A DNA stretch of 64,000 bases, taken from the NCBI GenBank assembly GCA_921293015.1, contig OV121094.1, positions 37,570,054 to 37,634,053 of the forward strand. The letters run 5' to 3'. Below are positions 46,534 through 56,892 of this stretch, piece after piece (the stretch's first letter is position 1; each line of letters starts with the position of its first letter). Made by a program: the position numbers and the translations under genes. This DNA is from Phorcus lineatus (Eukaryota > Mollusca > Gastropoda > Trochida > Trochidae). Below the pieces are notes generated by a model. It was not told where the DNA came from, made no database searches, and saw only the letters and a list, made by a program, of their open reading frames with translations.

Positions 46534-47750
46534 GTTTAAGATATTTACATTTCCGATTGTCTCATGTATAAGAAACATGCTTGATAGTAAATTATATTGA
46601 ATTGAAAACGGAATGAGGTGAATATTACATCTAGAACAGACTTGTGAAACGACTATTTTTCTATCCAGTGTGAGAGGTGAAATATCGATTTCTGACAATG
46701 ACAGCCATTCCTTAATAAAATGTCCTTACTTCCCCTGGTCAATGTCCTTATCTGTATCTTTGATATGAGAACCAAACGTCATGAAATATTATTGTCTAAA
46801 TACGTTATTATTACGAGACGTTAATCAGCTTTTCAGTCACTAATACTCTTATTGCATTTGATTCCGCCAACAGTGTTATTGTAATATAGTTCAGTTTAAT
46901 AATTTACCGCATTTTATATAATAATAATTACTGTTCATTTCACAAGTCTTTTTTTTGTAACTTAACGTCAGTTTGAAATTAGCATCATAATAACCATTAA
47001 ATCAAAAAGTAATTATTTGAAACTTTAAAAAAAAATCTTTTTATTTGATAAAATCTGTGGACACTGGCATTAGGAATGAGGAGGAACAAAATAGTTTGGC
47101 TTTTCCTCGGATTTCAAAATCAATACTCATCTTTTAGTAAAGCTTCCCGTTATCCAGTTAAACCAAACACACGAAATAAAGTACACTTAAGCCCAAACCA
47201 CAAAGAATATGCATGTAGTGAAGGCAAATGATCAAGTTGCAACGTAAAAACTGAAATCTCTTGATCTAGGAGGAATCAAATCATCATAATCTAAAATAGC
47301 AAATATCAGATAGTTAATCCAATTAATCACAGTTTCAATGGGTTGTCATTGCTGATATTCGTTACAAAATGAGGTATGGAATACTACAATGCTGACTATA
47401 TCACGTTCTAAGGATCATTGAGTTTTATTGGAAGACAAATTTAATATCATCTTTGGAAAACTTTGGAAAAAACTGCCAGTAATCTTTTCTTAAATACACT
47501 TTCGAAATTTCCAATAGTTTTCTAAATGTAAAGATTATATCAAATCTTAAAATCTATGAATATGCTATACATGTTCATATGAAAAGTTCCTTACCACCGT
47601 ACCTTGTTCACTTTTAATTCTACTTCATACCTCTTTTCATCAGAACAATATTTCTGTTTTTATTAGTTAGCAATATGAGATATTTCTCTGATACAACCAA
47701 ATCTTAATATTTTCTAGAAACATGATTGATTAAAGACACCTTGAAATTAC
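46534..47750. other. Non-coding stretch without recognisable genes
   Basis: AT-rich; nothing recognised. Confidence 0.4.
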
Positions 47751-47753
47751 TAA

Positions 47754-47950
47754 ACGTGTCCTTATCCAAAGGAAAAAGATAAGTTGTTACGAAATAAATT
47801 AACGTGTCCTAATCCAAAAGAAAAAAGATCAGTTATTACGAAATAACTAAACGTGTCCTTATCCAAAAGAAAAAGATAAGTTATTACGAAATAAGTAAAC
47901 GTGTCCAAAAACAAAAAAAGAGATAATTTATTACGAATTAACTAACGTGT
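47754..47950. repeat. Tandem repeat, about 48-bp unit x 4
   Basis: ACGTGTCC(T)TATCCAAAAG followed by AAGATAAGTTATTACGAAAT recurs at 47754, 47802, 47851 and 47899, with a partial unit at 47944. It runs directly into the (GA)n tract. Confidence 0.93.
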
Positions 47951-47962
47951 GAAAATCAATAG

Positions 47963-48125
<163 letters not shown>

Positions 48126-48331
48126 TCTTTATATAACCACTTTTAAAGACGGGCCTCTTCCCCTGAATACATATTAGCTCTTTTTCTTTTGTAATTGCCA
48201 TTTGTCTGCATTCGTTTCTTTCTTTCCTTGTGCTCTCCGTACTCTTTTAATCATTTAAAATTGACATAGGCAAATCTAAAATCATTATGTAAGTTACTCG
48301 ATATATTACTATATGTCTATATACGAGCATA

Positions 48332-48630
48332 TGAAACGCCGCTTTCAAGATTATTTCACTTGTTTCACGGCTGCTAGTACTACTGCAGGGAGAATATCCG
48401 CAACACCATCGTGACCATGCCTTGCGGTGAAACCTGAGAGCATTGACTGGCACTAGCGAACCATGGGCGGTGCTAGGGGCGATGCTATAGGTTGAATTCA
48501 GTGTAGCACCCAAACCTTACTGCGTGTAAAACATTTCTCTACTGCAGATAAAGTTGCCGAGTCCCAAATTCGAACCACGAACCTCTTGATCCGGAGCCCA
48601 ACGCGCTAACGCTACGCTACCCCCAACCCA
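48332..48630 (-). repeat. SINE-B copy
   Basis: AACGCCGCTTTCAAGATTAT through ACTAGCGAACCATGGGCGGT to the tRNA-like head region (ATTCGAACCACGAACCTCTT, then CAACGCGCTAACGCTACGCT). Nearly full length but diverged. Confidence 0.87.
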
Positions 48631-48806
48631 ACCCCCTCTCACTCGTGGAAGCTGCTTCTGACGTCAATTGATTGATATATGTTGACAAAGGGATTAATTC
48701 CCTGCAGCTAGTTATCGGTGTCTATTTGGTACAGTTTTTGCAACACTAATTTCCCATGCGCTATTGGGTGTATATCTGTAGTTGTAGATAAAAGTGTAAG
48801 TGTAAA

Positions 48807-48920
48807 TAGTCCAGTCAATCTATGGATAAACCTAGAACAAATTGCAAAAGAAATGTTTTTTGCTGGAAATGAAGTATTAGTATCAGTGTATCAACATATC
48901 AAAAATGTAGGAAAATGTAA
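48807..48920 (+). repeat. Left terminal inverted repeat
   Basis: Begins TAGTCCAGTCAATCTATGGA, then AACCTAGAACAAATTGCAAA, AGAAATG and TTTTTTGCT, a diverged middle, and ends TCAACATATCAAAAATGTAG plus GAAAATG. The outer 55 bases match the right repeat closely; an 8-base gap lies after the first 20. Confidence 0.88.
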
Positions 48921-49637
48921 TTAGTGCAACACAGTTTTTGTGTGCTTTAAACTCACAAATCAAAACCGCGAAGATGGTGTCTCGTAAAGGTCTCCGTAGG
49001 CCTAAAGGGAGACAACTCGCAATATAAACAACGGCGATTGACGTAGACGTTGCTCGTGAGAAATTGATAAACAAGCAGTACTCATCAAAATGGAATCCTT
49101 TCCTCAGTAAGTATATGACTCTTTCCATGTCCTAACAAAAAACTGTATGTGTAATCAAACTGAAAACACGGTGTAAATGTTCATAGATCACTTTTTTTAA
49201 AGTCTGTCGAGACGGCCGAATGACGTCATCATTTACCGCTCTTCAGAAATTTGTAGGATTCTACGAAATACTAGATCAACATTTCATGTTTTTTAGTTGT
49301 AAAAGGTTCAACAACATCAATCTTTCATTATGAACGATTTAAAATATCTGTATATTCACAGAAAACGCTAATTTTCTCATACCCTTCATTTCAAGGATTT
49401 AAAAACTATGGAAACATTTTCGGGTCATTTTTATTTTTCGTTTTATGACGTTTTTTTCTTTAATAACATATGTGGCGTCGATTAAACGATAAAGTTTTAA
49501 GCATTTATTCTAAAATACAATTTTGTTTACCGTTCTGGATGTATTTGTATTCAATATATTGATAATTGTACCAAATAAGACTTATTTAGCATTTCATTAA
49601 GAATTAGTTTTTTGGTCTTTTTTAGGTGAACCATACG

Positions 49638-52600
49638 ATGGATGTGTGTGTCATTTGTAACAAATCCCTTACAAATGGCCAGAGGACAGTTGTACTAAGG
49701 GAAAAGGGAAGTTTTGGTATAAATAGTGCCTCTATCTTGAGAAAGGACAGTATTTCTACACACCCAGGACAGTCTGTTCATCTTGATTGCCGTCAGCAAT
49801 ATTGTAACAAAAATGTTATCATCAAAGATCTAAAGAAAGACTGCAAGTTGATTGACTTATCAATCTCTCATCCAAGACTTCGGTCAGAACAACCAGTGTT
49901 TCAATTTAGTGAACATTGTCTTTTTTGTGCAAATTCAGCAAAACTAAGTGGGAAGAAAAGGGGGTATGATGTTTTCCCGGTTAGAACCAGTGATTTCCAG
50001 AAAACAGTTAGACAAATCTGCATTGATCGAGGGGATGACTGGTCGCAGAGGGTGCTGTCTAGGATTGACTTTGCACAAGATTTACATGCAGCAGATGCAG
50101 TATACCATCAAGTATGTAACATCAATTTCCGCACAGGTAAACAGACCCCTCTTTCCTTTCAATCTGACACACATGAACCGTCACCTGGCAGACCAAAAGA
50201 TAACATGAGGGAACGGACCTTTCTGAAAGTGATGGACTATCTATCTGAAAATGACAACGAGCAGAACACAGTCAGTGATCTTGTTCAGAAAATGAAGGAG
50301 TTTGGATGCTGTGATCCGTACAGCATTAAGTACATGAGAAAGAAAATTGAAGAACATTTTGGAAGTGATGTCATCATAACAAACATAAATGGAAGATCAA
50401 GTGTGGTTACCTTCAAGCAGACCGCTTCGGCTGTTCTTCATGAGTTTTATGATTCTCCAAAATTGAGTGACTGTGATGATGAGAAATTAAGAATGGTGAG
50501 AACTGTTGGAAACCTGATAAAGAATGACATTAAATCACTAGATACATCAAAACAGACATATCCTAACTCACAGGACATTTCATCTGTTGAGAACAACATA
50601 TCATTGCTGCCTGATTCTCTGTACCTTCTGCTGAAAACATTGTTTTCAGAAAAAAATGCTGACATCAAGATAGCATCAATTGGACAGGCCATTGTTCAAG
50701 CTACACGCCCAAGGGTTATTCTTGCTCCTCTCCAGATAGGTTTAGCAGTACAGATGCATCACCAGTTTGCTTCAAAGTTTCTAATCGATACCCTGCACAG
50801 TCAAGGATTCTGTTCATCATACTCAGAAGTGAAGAGGTTTGAGGTGTGTGCAGCAAAGACACATGGAACTGACATACCAGGTCTTCAAGCAGGCCATTTC
50901 ATCCAGTATGTTGCTGACAATGCTGACCACAACATCAACACCATTGATGGATACAACACATTTCATGGCATGGGAATTATTGCTGCCATCACTCCAGGAG
51001 TTAGAAATAAACTTCATATTCAAAGACACTTTGCATCAAATGAAGAAATTGAAGAAATAGGGAAAATAGACATCAAATTCTTCAAATCATCCCCTCTTGC
51101 AAGCCTACCCTTGACATATCATGAACTTGGTGACCTCAGCTGTGATGACACAACGTGGAAGGTGGATTTTCTGTGGAAGATTGTGTGGCCTCTACGTTCA
51201 CCTAGGCCTGGCTGGGCAGGATTGATGCAAACAGTAACAAAGGGGCAATACCCAGGAAAATCATCCATCTCATACATGCCAATGATTGACATGAATGCTA
51301 CAGACATGAGTTGTGTTTACTCCACTCTTCACTTTGTTTGTACACAGGCTAAAGCTCAGAATGTGACTCCGATCATAACATTTGATCAACCTTTGTGGTG
51401 GAAAGCTCAAATCATAGTTCAGAATGAACCGGTGAACAGTGAACTAAAGAATATTGTTCTGCGTCTTGGAGGTTTCCACACAGAAATGAGCTACCTTGGA
51501 TGTATTGGACATATCATGAGAGGTTCAGGTTTACAGGAATTGATGGAAGTTGTGTATGCTCCAACCACAGTCATGCACATGCTCAGCGGTAAAGCACTGT
51601 CACGGGCAGTCAGAGGACATTTCTTGATAAATGCTGCACTAAATGCCCTGTTAGTACAAAAGGCTTTCTCAATTCATCACACAGTGGCAAAACATGACCT
51701 TTCATCAGAAACTGACGCAGAGCAGATATGCCAATCAGAACAAAGTACGACACCCGATTCGGATCCTCAACAGCCATCACATGATGCAGAGCAGATATGC
51801 CAATCAGAACAAAGTACGACATCCGATTCGGACCATGTGTCAAGGAAATATCAAAACCCAGTCATAGTATTCGATGGATATGAGACAGGCCCATCGACTA
51901 AAGATGTTGCTCACATGAGACGCTCAAGGGGTATGGTAGCACCAGAGGTAATCTTTGTAGAAGACATGCCCGTTGCAACACGGAAGGATCATTTCCTAGC
52001 AAATCCCTCAAACAAACAAAGATTCATCAACATGCTCAGCAAGAAACTTGAAGAAACGGGTTTCAAGACCGTCCACGCCAGAGGTGATGCCGACCTCCTC
52101 ATTGTGCAGACTGCAGTGGAGAGTGCATCAAGTTACCCAACAACAGTCATAGGTGAGGACACAGATCTCCTTGTTTTATTGTGTTTTCATGCAGAACCAA
52201 CATCTCTGGGACTCTACTTCATGTCTGAGGGGAAAAAGATGATGAAGAAACAGAGGGTGTGGAACATAACTGAACTGAAGGTGAACATTGGAAGTGAAAT
52301 ATGTAACTACTTGCCCTTTGTGCATGCAGCTGGAGGATGTGACACCACATCACGCCTCTTTGGGATAGGAAAGGGTGTTGTCCTGAAGAAACTCATAAAG
52401 GACAGCTATTTCAGGGAACATGTTCATCAGTTCTGTACCGATCAAGTAAAAGAAAACATCATGTCAGCTGGAGAAACAATCATTGTTTGCCTGTACAATG
52501 GACTACCAGGAGAAAAACTAGATAGTCTGCGGTATCAGCGCTTCTCTGAAAAGGTTGCAACAAGTTCTTCCTATGTCCAGGTTCACACACTGCCTCCTAC

Positions 52601-52922
52601 ATCAGCAGCAGCACGCTACCACAATGCCCATGTGTATCTCCAGGTCAAGGAATGGATAGGAGATAGTAGCTCAATGGACCCTGAAGACTGGGGATGGATA
52701 AAAGTGGCCGACAAACTTGAACCACGCACAACAGATAAACCTCCAGCCCCAGACACACTTCTGAGAGTAATCCGGTGCAACTGTAAGACTGAGTGTGACA
52801 GCAGACGATGTACCTGCAGAAGACATGGTCTGGAATGCTCGGTGGCATGTGGACAATGCAGAGGTGTTGCTTGCAGTAACGCCATGTGTAACCTAACTGA
52901 CATGGTTTCTGGTGACAATTGA
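49638..52922 (+). CDS. Transposase-like protein with XPG/FEN-type nuclease and CXC-like domains
   Basis: 1094 aa from ATG 49638; the GTG twelve bases upstream is preceded by TTTTTTAG, so a spliced 5' leader is likely. N-terminus: Cys/His pairs C4, C7, H48, C51, C56 and H93, C94, C97, H157, C160, probable zinc ligands. Residues 579-590 (ITFDQPLWW) resemble the first acidic motif of XPG/FEN nucleases. VIVFDG (D746), GDAD (D817, D819), GEDTDLLV (D841, D843) and AAGGCDTTSRLFGIGKG (D902, then a GIGKG turn like the FEN H2TH) follow in family order. All expected metal-binding acids are present. C-terminus 1047-1084: C-x-C-x3-C-x4-C-x-C-x6-C-x3-C-x2-C, as in tesmin-type CXC DNA-binding domains. A 23-residue duplication (693-738) sits in the low-complexity linker before VFDG. 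Nuclease action on element ends is inferred, not shown. Confidence 0.8.
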   Translation: MDVCVICNKSLTNGQRTVVLREKGSFGINSASILRKDSISTHPGQSVHLDCRQQYCNKNVIIKDLKKDCKLIDLSISHPRLRSEQPVFQFSEHCLFCANSAKLSGKKRGYDVFPVRTSDFQKTVRQICIDRGDDWSQRVLSRIDFAQDLHAADAVYHQVCNINFRTGKQTPLSFQSDTHEPSPGRPKDNMRERTFLKVMDYLSENDNEQNTVSDLVQKMKEFGCCDPYSIKYMRKKIEEHFGSDVIITNINGRSSVVTFKQTASAVLHEFYDSPKLSDCDDEKLRMVRTVGNLIKNDIKSLDTSKQTYPNSQDISSVENNISLLPDSLYLLLKTLFSEKNADIKIASIGQAIVQATRPRVILAPLQIGLAVQMHHQFASKFLIDTLHSQGFCSSYSEVKRFEVCAAKTHGTDIPGLQAGHFIQYVADNADHNINTIDGYNTFHGMGIIAAITPGVRNKLHIQRHFASNEEIEEIGKIDIKFFKSSPLASLPLTYHELGDLSCDDTTWKVDFLWKIVWPLRSPRPGWAGLMQTVTKGQYPGKSSISYMPMIDMNATDMSCVYSTLHFVCTQAKAQNVTPIITFDQPLWWKAQIIVQNEPVNSELKNIVLRLGGFHTEMSYLGCIGHIMRGSGLQELMEVVYAPTTVMHMLSGKALSRAVRGHFLINAALNALLVQKAFSIHHTVAKHDLSSETDAEQICQSEQSTTPDSDPQQPSHDAEQICQSEQSTTSDSDHVSRKYQNPVIVFDGYETGPSTKDVAHMRRSRGMVAPEVIFVEDMPVATRKDHFLANPSNKQRFINMLSKKLEETGFKTVHARGDADLLIVQTAVESASSYPTTVIGEDTDLLVLLCFHAEPTSLGLYFMSEGKKMMKKQRVWNITELKVNIGSEICNYLPFVHAAGGCDTTSRLFGIGKGVVLKKLIKDSYFREHVHQFCTDQVKENIMSAGETIIVCLYNGLPGEKLDSLRYQRFSEKVATSSSYVQVHTLPPTSAAARYHNAHVYLQVKEWIGDSSSMDPEDWGWIKVADKLEPRTTDKPPAPDTLLRVIRCNCKTECDSRRCTCRRHGLECSVACGQCRGVACSNAMCNLTDMVSGDN

Positions 52923-53340
52923 AGTAAGCCAAGACAGTAATAGTGAATTATCAGAATGAATAGGCGGTTATTTCTAATCAGTAGAAGTCTGATATACAGT
53001 AAAAATACTATTGCATACTCAGACGTGAATCACTGTAGATGAAATTGATTTATACAATGACAAATTTGGACACGTTTGGGATGAACTGGGAAATAGTTGA
53101 TACTTTCGATTATCCAGTCATATAGTATGGATAAACGGGTTTGTATCAGCAAATCAAATGTATGAAATAATTTCTTATATCACAAAAAAATTAATTCCAT
53201 TATATGTATCAGCATATTTATTATATTTGCTGAAATGATGCTGTTATCTTAAAAATTTCCTTATAATTCCAATATTTGTGGTCACAGACGTAGGTCATAA
53301 GGTGTATTTCATCATGTAAAAAAATGAATGTTCCCCTCGT

Positions 53341-53462
53341 TCAATTTTTCTACATTTTTTATATGTTAATCTCGTAAACTCAAGGTTTTTGATGAAGCAA
53401 AAACCATTTCTTTTGCAATTTGTTCTAGGTTAGGGGTTTTTCTTGGTAAATTGACTGGACTA
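53341..53462 (-). repeat. Right terminal inverted repeat
   Basis: Reverse-complemented it begins TAGTCCAGTCAATTTACCAA, then AACCTAGAACAAATTGCAAA, AGAAATGGTTTTTGCTT and, after a diverged stretch, TTAACATATAAAAAATGTAG. It mirrors 48807-48920. Confidence 0.88.
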
Positions 53463-55001
53463 AAAGTGACAACCGTTTAATGTAACTTGTTTAAGATAAT
53501 ATAACGTCTAATGCCTCATTATGAATGTACATTTGTTTATGGGAAAAACACTAAATACAACAATGAATATAAATTTCCACATATACATATAACAAGCCAC
53601 TTACACGAATTTATCCATTTAAACTAGCCGATATGTTAGAAATTCAGTTCTCTACTGCAGACAAAGTTACCAAGCCCCTGGCGGAATTCGAACCATGGAC
53701 CTTTTCATACGAAGCGGAACGCGCTAACCACTGCGCCCCGATTGTGGATGGAGACGTGTAAGTGTTGAATGGCTGAAACACCGCTGACACGTTGAACCCT
53801 ACTCGCCTACATTTTAAAGGTCATCACGACAATATTCCCACTTAAAAATCTGGCATATGTATGTCGACCCTTTACTTCCTATTTAACAAAGACTACTCAA
53901 AATAATAATATATAAAAAAACGTGCGTGTAAGGGGTGTTTATATATTTACTAATATCAAAATTAAATGCTTTTATTTCTTCAAGCAACGAGTCTGTTCAA
54001 TCTTAAATATAACCTTGACTACTTTCATAGTGTGAGGTAATCAATCAAACTGCCACAGTCTCTTATATTGGGCTCAGTTCTTGGTTAAGTGCTCTCAAAT
54101 CAAATAAATCCAAATGACGAATCTCAATAGGTTCAGTAGACCCACTTGGTGCCAATCACTGTTATAATGAGTCGTCTATTCAATGTTATCAACAGATAGA
54201 ACTCCCACTACTAAAAGTGGCAGACATCCATTTATCCAGACTCTGTAATTAGACTCGTTGATAGAGCAACAGAATGAACCCTTGCCCAGAATAAAGTCGT
54301 TGTTTTTTCCTTAATTATCCACAAATTTAATCTCATGAGATCACATTAAACTTTGATAATAAATGTATATAGTTTCAATTCCATACTGGCATTATGGCAT
54401 GTAACAGGTCAACTAGAGTTATTAAAATCTGTCTTTATTCATGTTGTTTATCCACGGATCAGATTTAACTATCTTCTTTGAATATGATAAACAATAATCT
54501 TCTCCCCCGACATACCAGAAAGCGGAACAAGGGGCATTGTATTCAAAGCCGTCTGTAAATCCAGATTTCATTTCCCATTACCGATAACTTTCACGAATCG
54601 TTGCATTCGAAGTCCTGATGATTTGCGATAGGTCACCGCATCACTTTGGAAACTCTTGAAATCGCAAACTCTAATGAAGTGTTTCAACAAATGTCTTCAA
54701 ATTGGAAGACATCTGACATGTAGATCCACAGACATCTTTTGATAATGAAGAACTCAATCTCAATATCTCATTAACTGTTGCTCCCAATGTCTCGAATTTA
54801 CGCGGCGACCAGTTTGTTTAGACCTTAACCGTAAATCAATAGATACCACTGTCTTTAGGAGGGATAAGCTCTTGGATAGAGTGGTTATTTGGATATATCT
54901 TGTAAAATAAAGCATACACCTTTATCTTTTTCTTTGACTAGAATAATTGAATACATTGCATTCATTAAAGTTAGAACATAGCCATATTCCATGAAGAAAT
55001 C
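53463..55001. other. Non-coding stretch with a SINE-B piece and an old repeat
   Basis: 53646-53740 is a SINE-B tRNA-like head (see its entry). 53990-54320 resembles 44.25-44.56 kb. No gene seen. Confidence 0.45.
53646..53740 (-). repeat. SINE-B, tRNA-like head only
   Basis: TTCTCTACTGCAGACAAAGT, AATTCGAACCATGGACCTTT and CGCGCTAACCACTGCGCC cover the head and the start of the body. The body and tail are missing. Confidence 0.8.
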
Positions 55002-55152
55002 ATCCTGCTACATCAGCGAAATTGAATCCGCCGATCGAGCTCCTTCCATATACCCTGACATCCTTTAGGCCAAAAGTTTCGTATCGTTAGCATTTTAACC
55101 AGCCAATGAGACGACTCGCATCCAGCGACAGCGGCACAACCCGGAAGCCGTT
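55002..55152 (-). mobile_element. MITE M1 half copy
   Basis: ATCCTGCTACATCAGCGAAA through GATCGAGCTCCTTCCATATA to GGCACAACCCGG. On the minus strand this is the right half of the family as seen at 24551-24827. The other end is missing. Confidence 0.78.
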
Positions 55153-56085
55153 TCGAGAGATGATACTGCATGTAGCGGGAAATGTAATTTTGAAAAGGCA
55201 CAAACACGTCTACGTTGGTGAAGCTGCAAAAGGTGTGTACCTTCCCACTGTATCTTCAATTTGCAATTTGTGATGGTACAATCATAGAAATCATCCAAAT
55301 CGATTTCAATAAAGAAGAATGCCTGAGGTGATATGTCTGTTAATTTTATGGAAAAAATAGAGGTTATGTCTTGTACAAACGAATTAAATATGTCATTAAT
55401 CAATTACTATATTAATCAGTATTCTTTCCCGCATTTAGAGTCTATATGGAGTCTGAAAATCATTTTAATATCGCCAGTAAACACCACTTCATCTTCATTA
55501 CAGGCTGAAAAGGCAGATATTTACGCATGAGTACTCAAATGTTGCTTCTCTTGAACAATTTAAGTCCGAAATAATTCCTTAGTTAGTTTGTTAAAAGAAA
55601 TAAGCATCTCAAAATCTTCTTCGATTGAAAATAGCATCTTGTTAACCATCTAATCAACAAGTTGTAAACCTTTGGATCTTGTTTTGAAATTGAAATAAAT
55701 TGATATTTCCCTGGAGAGGGGGGGGGGGGGGGGGGGGGGTTGTTGGTTTGAGAAACATTTGCAATGGATAAGAACAAAATCACTTCGCTATTCAGAAGCT
55801 ATTTAAAATCAATGTTCCTTTCTAGATCACTAAATTTTAATTAAACCAAAAACCGAGTTCTTTCAAATTCAATCAATAAGATGGCAATGTGCTGAAGAAT
55901 CAAATAATTGTTACAATGACTATTATAAATGATAAAATCAACAATAAAACAACACGCCTTGTCAGAGAAAAAGATTCCAATTACATGTCTACATTTGTTA
56001 TAGGTATTAAATAGCATCACTTATATAATAAATGTAAAGGGTTTCGATCGACGCTCTACTAGTATAGACAGTTTCTTTGAGTGGC
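55153..56085. other. Non-coding stretch with a poly(G) run
   Basis: The poly(G) tract is at 55718-55739. On the minus strand short stretches such as NKMLFSIEEDFEMLISFNKL look coding-like but are broken by stops and match no family I recognise. Confidence 0.3.
55718..55739. repeat. Poly(G) tract
   Basis: An uninterrupted run of about 22 G; its length may be unreliable. Confidence 0.95.
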
Positions 56086-56087
56086 AT

Positions 56088-56330
56088 TTAACAAGTTGGT
56101 ATGATGAAGAAAATAGGAAATTTATGGATTAACAACTTCTTTATTGCAAAGAGATGCGACGTTTCGGTGTAGATACTAACACCGTTATCAAGCAAGTGAA
56201 GTTTCGGTGAAGATACTAACACCGTTATCAAGCAAGTGATTATACAAAGCAGTGGCTTGTTAACCGTATTTGAGGAACCAGGAGACACCTCTCCAGACAT
56301 CAGGAGCCCTTTAGTTAAATCCATTACTCA
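56088..56330 (-). repeat. Possible retroelement 3' end with a tandem 40-bp unit
   Basis: On the minus strand: CTTGATAACGGTGTTAGTAT, CTACACCGAAACGTCGCATC, TTTGCAATAAAGAAGTTGTT. The unit containing GATAACGGTGTTAGTATCTN and CACCGAAAC is present twice (56160-56239, period 40). GGTGT and ACACC can pair between TTGATAA and GAAAC, recalling the core layout of hammerhead motifs found in Penelope-like elements, but the core differs from CUGAUGA and no stem III is evident. AATAAA follows. No coding region of such an element is recognised. Confidence 0.35.
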
Positions 56331-56787
56331 CCCACCCACCGGGTCTGGTAGATTCTAATTCAACAGCTTTAGAAAAATACATAGAACAGCATAATTCAAC
56401 ATCAACGAAGTCAGCGGGGGCGTATAACGGTAATTTCGTCTCTCGTGTCAGTTTTGTTAAACACCATTCGGTGGATATCAACCATACTTTGCACAAATGT
56501 TAACCATGAATTTCCTGGTGTGAAAACAACGTTAAAACTTGATGAAGTAAAATTGTTTATTCCATGTAAAGGTACACGTAACCCATAGAAACGTCACCTT
56601 TGGACTATTACATGTCGATGAACGAAAGGTAGTTGTCGGTACACCTAATTATAGCCTTTATCTAGTTCAAAAGCTGATTTAAACATACCCTTTAAATCTG
56701 TAATTGAATTAAATGCGAATAGTGGTCTTATGCTCCAGTGGGGATAGTTTTTCTCGGAAACTCAGAGTTTGGTCGGGAATATACACC

Positions 56788-56892
56788 TCCTTTCGCATAG
56801 CCCTAAGGTGATCGTCAGTCCCTAAGGTAACCTTAAAGTTAGAGAATGGGAGTTAAGGTTAACCTTAGTAAAGGGTGCTTTGTGAAAGGCGG
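56788..56892. repeat. Short imperfect palindrome, MITE-like
   Basis: CCTTTCGCATAGCCCTAAGG on the left is mirrored by CCTTTCACAAAGCACCCTTT (reverse complement) on the right; the centre folds through TAAGGTAACCTTAA and TTAAGGTTAACCTTA. About 105 bp. Possibly a Harbinger-type miniature element; unconfirmed. Confidence 0.5.

Larger units (their letters stand above)
48807..53462 (+). mobile_element. Autonomous DNA transposon encoding an XPG-like nuclease (Academ-like)
   Basis: A 4.66-kb unit bounded by long imperfect terminal inverted repeats, holding one intact 1094-codon gene on +. From memory, the Academ superfamily is the class of eukaryotic cut-and-paste-type elements whose protein carries an XPG/FEN nuclease, with 3-4-bp target duplications. 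Here AAA flanks the TAGTCC/GGACTA termini, and TA or TAAA are alternatives, so the target duplication is unresolved. ATAAAAGTG (left) and TAAAAGTG (right) also lie close by. The 5' leader has an AATATAAAC TATA-like site near 49020 and an in-frame-stopped upstream ATG at 49090 that may belong to a spliced leader. No damage to the gene is visible. Confidence 0.8.

Noticed and set aside
50447-52932. Several 60-100-aa frames overlapping the nuclease gene
   Set aside because: Shadows of the 1094-codon gene in other frames; no splice or family support.
55095-55403. 102-aa minus-strand frame (DIFNSFVQDITSIFSIKLTD)
   Set aside because: Half of it is MITE M1 sequence; the remainder matches no family and flanking frames are broken.
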